5,913 bases of DNA, taken from assembly GCA_013202615.1 (NCBI GenBank), contig JABMRL010000146.1, positions 1-5,913 of the forward strand. The letters run 5' to 3'. The translations under genes and the position numbers were made by a program. This document shows positions 5,867-5,913 of this stretch, piece by piece. The notes below the pieces were generated by a model that did no database searches, had not been told where the DNA came from, and worked only from the letters and a program-made list of their open reading frames with translations. Origin of the DNA: Dehalococcoidia bacterium. GTDB taxonomy: Bacteria; Chloroflexota; Dehalococcoidia; Dehalococcoidales; RBG-16-60-22. Position 1 is the stretch's first letter; every line of letters begins with the position of its first letter.

Positions 5867-5913
5867 AACGGTTTAACCAGGCACGTCAAACCACCATCAA
5901 CGACCAGTGCAGC
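5863..5913 (-). CDS. C-terminal end of a short-chain dehydrogenase (5' part outside window)
   Basis: Reading leftward from the window edge, an open frame gives 'AALVVDGGLTCLVKPF' and a stop at 5863-5865. 'LVVDGGLT' is the near-universal C-terminal strand of classical SDRs, following the 'G..' turn. Only 16 codons are visible, so the cofactor, substrate and subfamily cannot be judged. The gene is convergent with tdh, its stop 49 bases from the tdh stop, and so belongs to a separate transcript. Confidence comes from the motif alone; the fragment is otherwise too short. Confidence 0.6.
   Translation of the reverse strand, partial: AALVVDGGLTCLVKPF

Noticed and set aside
1..5913. CRISPR array, tRNA/rRNA, insertion sequence or attachment site
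   Set aside because: I saw no spaced direct repeats, cloverleaf, transposase motif or terminal inverted repeats on either strand.

Overview
This is a bacterial accessory-metabolism region. It has strong AGGAGG-type ribosome binding sites, roughly balanced base composition and compact same-strand gene order. The gene families present are a divergent uroporphyrinogen-decarboxylase-like (MtaA/CmuA superfamily) protein, an OFA/MCT-type MFS carrier, a relic of a fumarate-reductase-type flavoprotein, and several short-chain dehydrogenases. This mix is common in anaerobic sediment or groundwater lineages such as Chloroflexota (Dehalococcoidia) and clostridial or deltaproteobacterial groups. That placement is inference from gene content only; no rRNA, tRNA or other taxonomic marker is present.

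Layout. (1) Positions 1-204 hold the C-terminus of a probable aldo/keto reductase. (2) 232-1437 encodes the URO-D-superfamily protein and 1481-2761 a 12-helix MFS transporter; both read rightward and may be co-transcribed. (3) 2762-3197 is a 436-base gap without an intact gene. It contains a GC-rich hairpin at the MFS stop, an AT-rich inverted repeat, a plausible sigma70 promoter, and a clear pseudogene. The pseudogene joins the extreme N-terminus of an FAD-binding flavoprotein, out of frame, to its extreme C-terminus, with nearly the whole gene missing. (4) 3198-5813 is a tight four-gene set: a RidA/YjgF-family protein, a KduD-like short-chain dehydrogenase, a KdgF-like single-domain cupin, and an SDR-type L-threonine 3-dehydrogenase. 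(5) 5863-5913, on the minus strand, is the last 16 codons of another short-chain dehydrogenase, convergent with the threonine dehydrogenase.

How the genes may work together. KdgF (ketonisation of unsaturated uronate) and KduD (2-dehydro-3-deoxy-D-gluconate 5-dehydrogenase) are both enzymes of pectin/uronate catabolism, so their adjacency suggests uronate or related 3-deoxy-keto-acid chemistry. Two small proteins of the set depart from the best-studied members at functional positions: the RidA-like protein lacks the substrate-binding Arg, and the cupin lacks the Asp expected beside the KdgF Phe/Arg pair. The set may therefore act on a different keto/enol or enamine substrate. The threonine dehydrogenase is very typical of its family but has no 2-amino-3-ketobutyrate CoA ligase in view. 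I see no defence system, CRISPR array, mobile element or RNA gene. The most notable items are the deleted flavoprotein relic and the odd RidA-KduD-cupin-TDH grouping.
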